This document shows positions 61,725 to 64,000 of a stretch of DNA of 64,000 bases, one piece after another. The DNA comes from Candidatus Ribeiella danica. GTDB taxonomy: Bacteria > Chloroflexota > Chloroflexia > Chloroflexales > Roseiflexaceae. Both the position numbers and the translations under genes were made by a program. Position 1 is the stretch's first letter. Each line of letters begins with the position of its first letter. The DNA is taken from the NCBI GenBank assembly GCA_016717335.1, contig JADKFS010000001.1, positions 744,001 through 808,000 on the forward strand, given 5' to 3'. Below the pieces are notes generated by a model. It did no database searches and was not told the origin of the DNA. It saw only the letters and a list, made by a program, of their open reading frames with translations.

Positions 61725-62156
61725 ATGTCCAGTGAAAGCAACAAGGCCGTTGTCCGCCGCTTTTTCGATGAAATCTGCAACGGACGTAAGCCCGAGGTCG
61801 CGTCCGAGATCTTCGCGCCGGAGTTCGTCTACCATGAGCCGGCGTCTATCAGCCCGGGCGGGGCAGGCGGCGCGGCAATGGCGCAGGAGGCAGCCAACTA
61901 CTATCGGGCTATGAGCAACGCGCAGTGGGTCATCCATGATGTGATCGCCGGCGAGAACGACATGGTGACGGTGCGCTGGACCGGGCAGGGGACGCACGAT
62001 GGGAATCTCGCCGGCATCCCGCCGACCGGGAAGCAGGTCAGCGTCGAGGCGCTCACGCTGTTCAAGGTTGCTGGCGGCAAGATTGTTGAGCTGTGGGACT
62101 GCTGGGACGCCCTCGGGCTGCTCCAGCAGGTTGGCGTGGTTCCCAGGATGGGATAG
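61725..62156 (+). CDS. SnoaL-like / ester cyclase family protein
   Basis: A 143-residue NTF2-like fold protein with the layout of SnoaL polyketide cyclases (NKAVVRRFFDEICNGRKPEV, then EFVYHEP, MVTVRWTGQGTHDG and GIPPTGKQVSVEALTLFKVA). Most bacterial members are not in polyketide pathways and have unknown substrates. The ribosome site AAAGGAG lies seven bases before the ATG. Confidence 0.87.
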   Translation: MSSESNKAVVRRFFDEICNGRKPEVASEIFAPEFVYHEPASISPGGAGGAAMAQEAANYYRAMSNAQWVIHDVIAGENDMVTVRWTGQGTHDGNLAGIPPTGKQVSVEALTLFKVAGGKIVELWDCWDALGLLQQVGVVPRMG

Positions 62157-62169
62157 GGGGAGGTGCCCC

Positions 62170-62222
62170 TTGGTGCCCTCACCCCCTGCCCCCTCTCCCA
62201 GCGGAAGAGGGGGCAGGGGAGG
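62170..62222. terminator. Palindromic terminator-like repeat
   Basis: CCCCTGCCCCCTCTCCC pairs imperfectly with GGAAGAGGGGGCAGGGG between the convergent SnoaL-like and glucosidase genes. It is one of the gene-end palindromes also seen near 10350, 45140, 51540 and 60660. Confidence 0.55.
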
Positions 62223-62234
62223 GAGGATGCCCGT

Positions 62235-64000
<1,766 letters not shown>

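Overview
The window is about 64 kb of GC-rich (roughly two thirds G+C) bacterial chromosome. Several things point to a filamentous Chloroflexota member, probably class Chloroflexia (Roseiflexus/Kouleothrix-like): the rpsB-tsf-pyrH-frr-uppS-cdsA-rseP block, many GC-rich palindromes at gene ends, extended -10 promoters of the TGCTACAAT type, XRE-STAND-TPR regulators, an F420-type (Ddn-like) oxidoreductase, amylosucrase and a GH63-like glucosidase. This assignment is inferred from protein style and gene order, not from a marker tree. No CRISPR array, rRNA operon, phage or complete insertion sequence is visible.

Layout. 0.2-7.7 kb: a leftward translation/envelope operon (rpsB, tsf, pyrH, frr, uppS, cdsA, rseP). 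It ends in two overlapping ORFs that together make one Cas4-like nuclease split between two membrane-anchored chains, followed by two small unknown proteins. 8-16.4 kb: rightward adk, glgA, a hydrolase-cNMP-domain fusion, M24 peptidase, Mrp ATPase, tRNA-Ser and an O-methyltransferase, plus leftward RusA-like and MgtC-like genes. 16.5-23 kb: a GAF-GAF-PP2C phosphatase, a fused two-domain ABC permease, citrate synthase and a PIG-L deacetylase. 23-31 kb: amylosucrase, a MalEFG-type sugar ABC transporter and a LacI repressor with a readable autoregulated promoter. 31-40.4 kb: a nicotinate phosphoribosyltransferase with a textbook promoter and overlapping operator, an orphan HPPY DNA methylase, an XRE-NB-ARC-TPR regulator, a DoxX-like protein and a large membrane protein. 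40.7-47.4 kb: a two-component system followed by a DUF4212-symporter fusion and an MHS transporter. 48.2-52.8 kb: polyphosphate glucokinase, a dense repeat island, an F420-type protein and a REC-GGDEF protein. 53-57 kb: a giant HNOBA-GAF-PAS hybrid kinase with a frameshift in its receiver domain. 57.4-64 kb: glycogen debranching enzyme, a small lower-GC insertion, an ICMT-like methyltransferase, a SnoaL-like protein and a GH63-like glucosidase running off the right edge.

How the genes fit together. GlgA, debranching enzyme, amylosucrase, polyphosphate glucokinase, the GH63-like glucosidase and the sugar ABC transporter/LacI unit outline alpha-glucan and sucrose storage and use. The two-component system with two adjacent transporters suggests regulated organic-acid uptake.

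The most unusual signal is not a protein. Many spacers, and at least three coding regions (probably a fourth at the window edge), carry palindromic elements whose two arms are built from 7-bp (sometimes 8-bp) tandem units. Each copy has its own heptamer, but the two arms of a copy match each other by complementarity. They often fill a spacer exactly from the stop codon of one gene to just before the start codon of the next, replacing the Shine-Dalgarno region, or sit in frame inside ORFs. A second element starts on the stop codon itself at three genes. A third, GC-rich composite repeat occurs in several copies.
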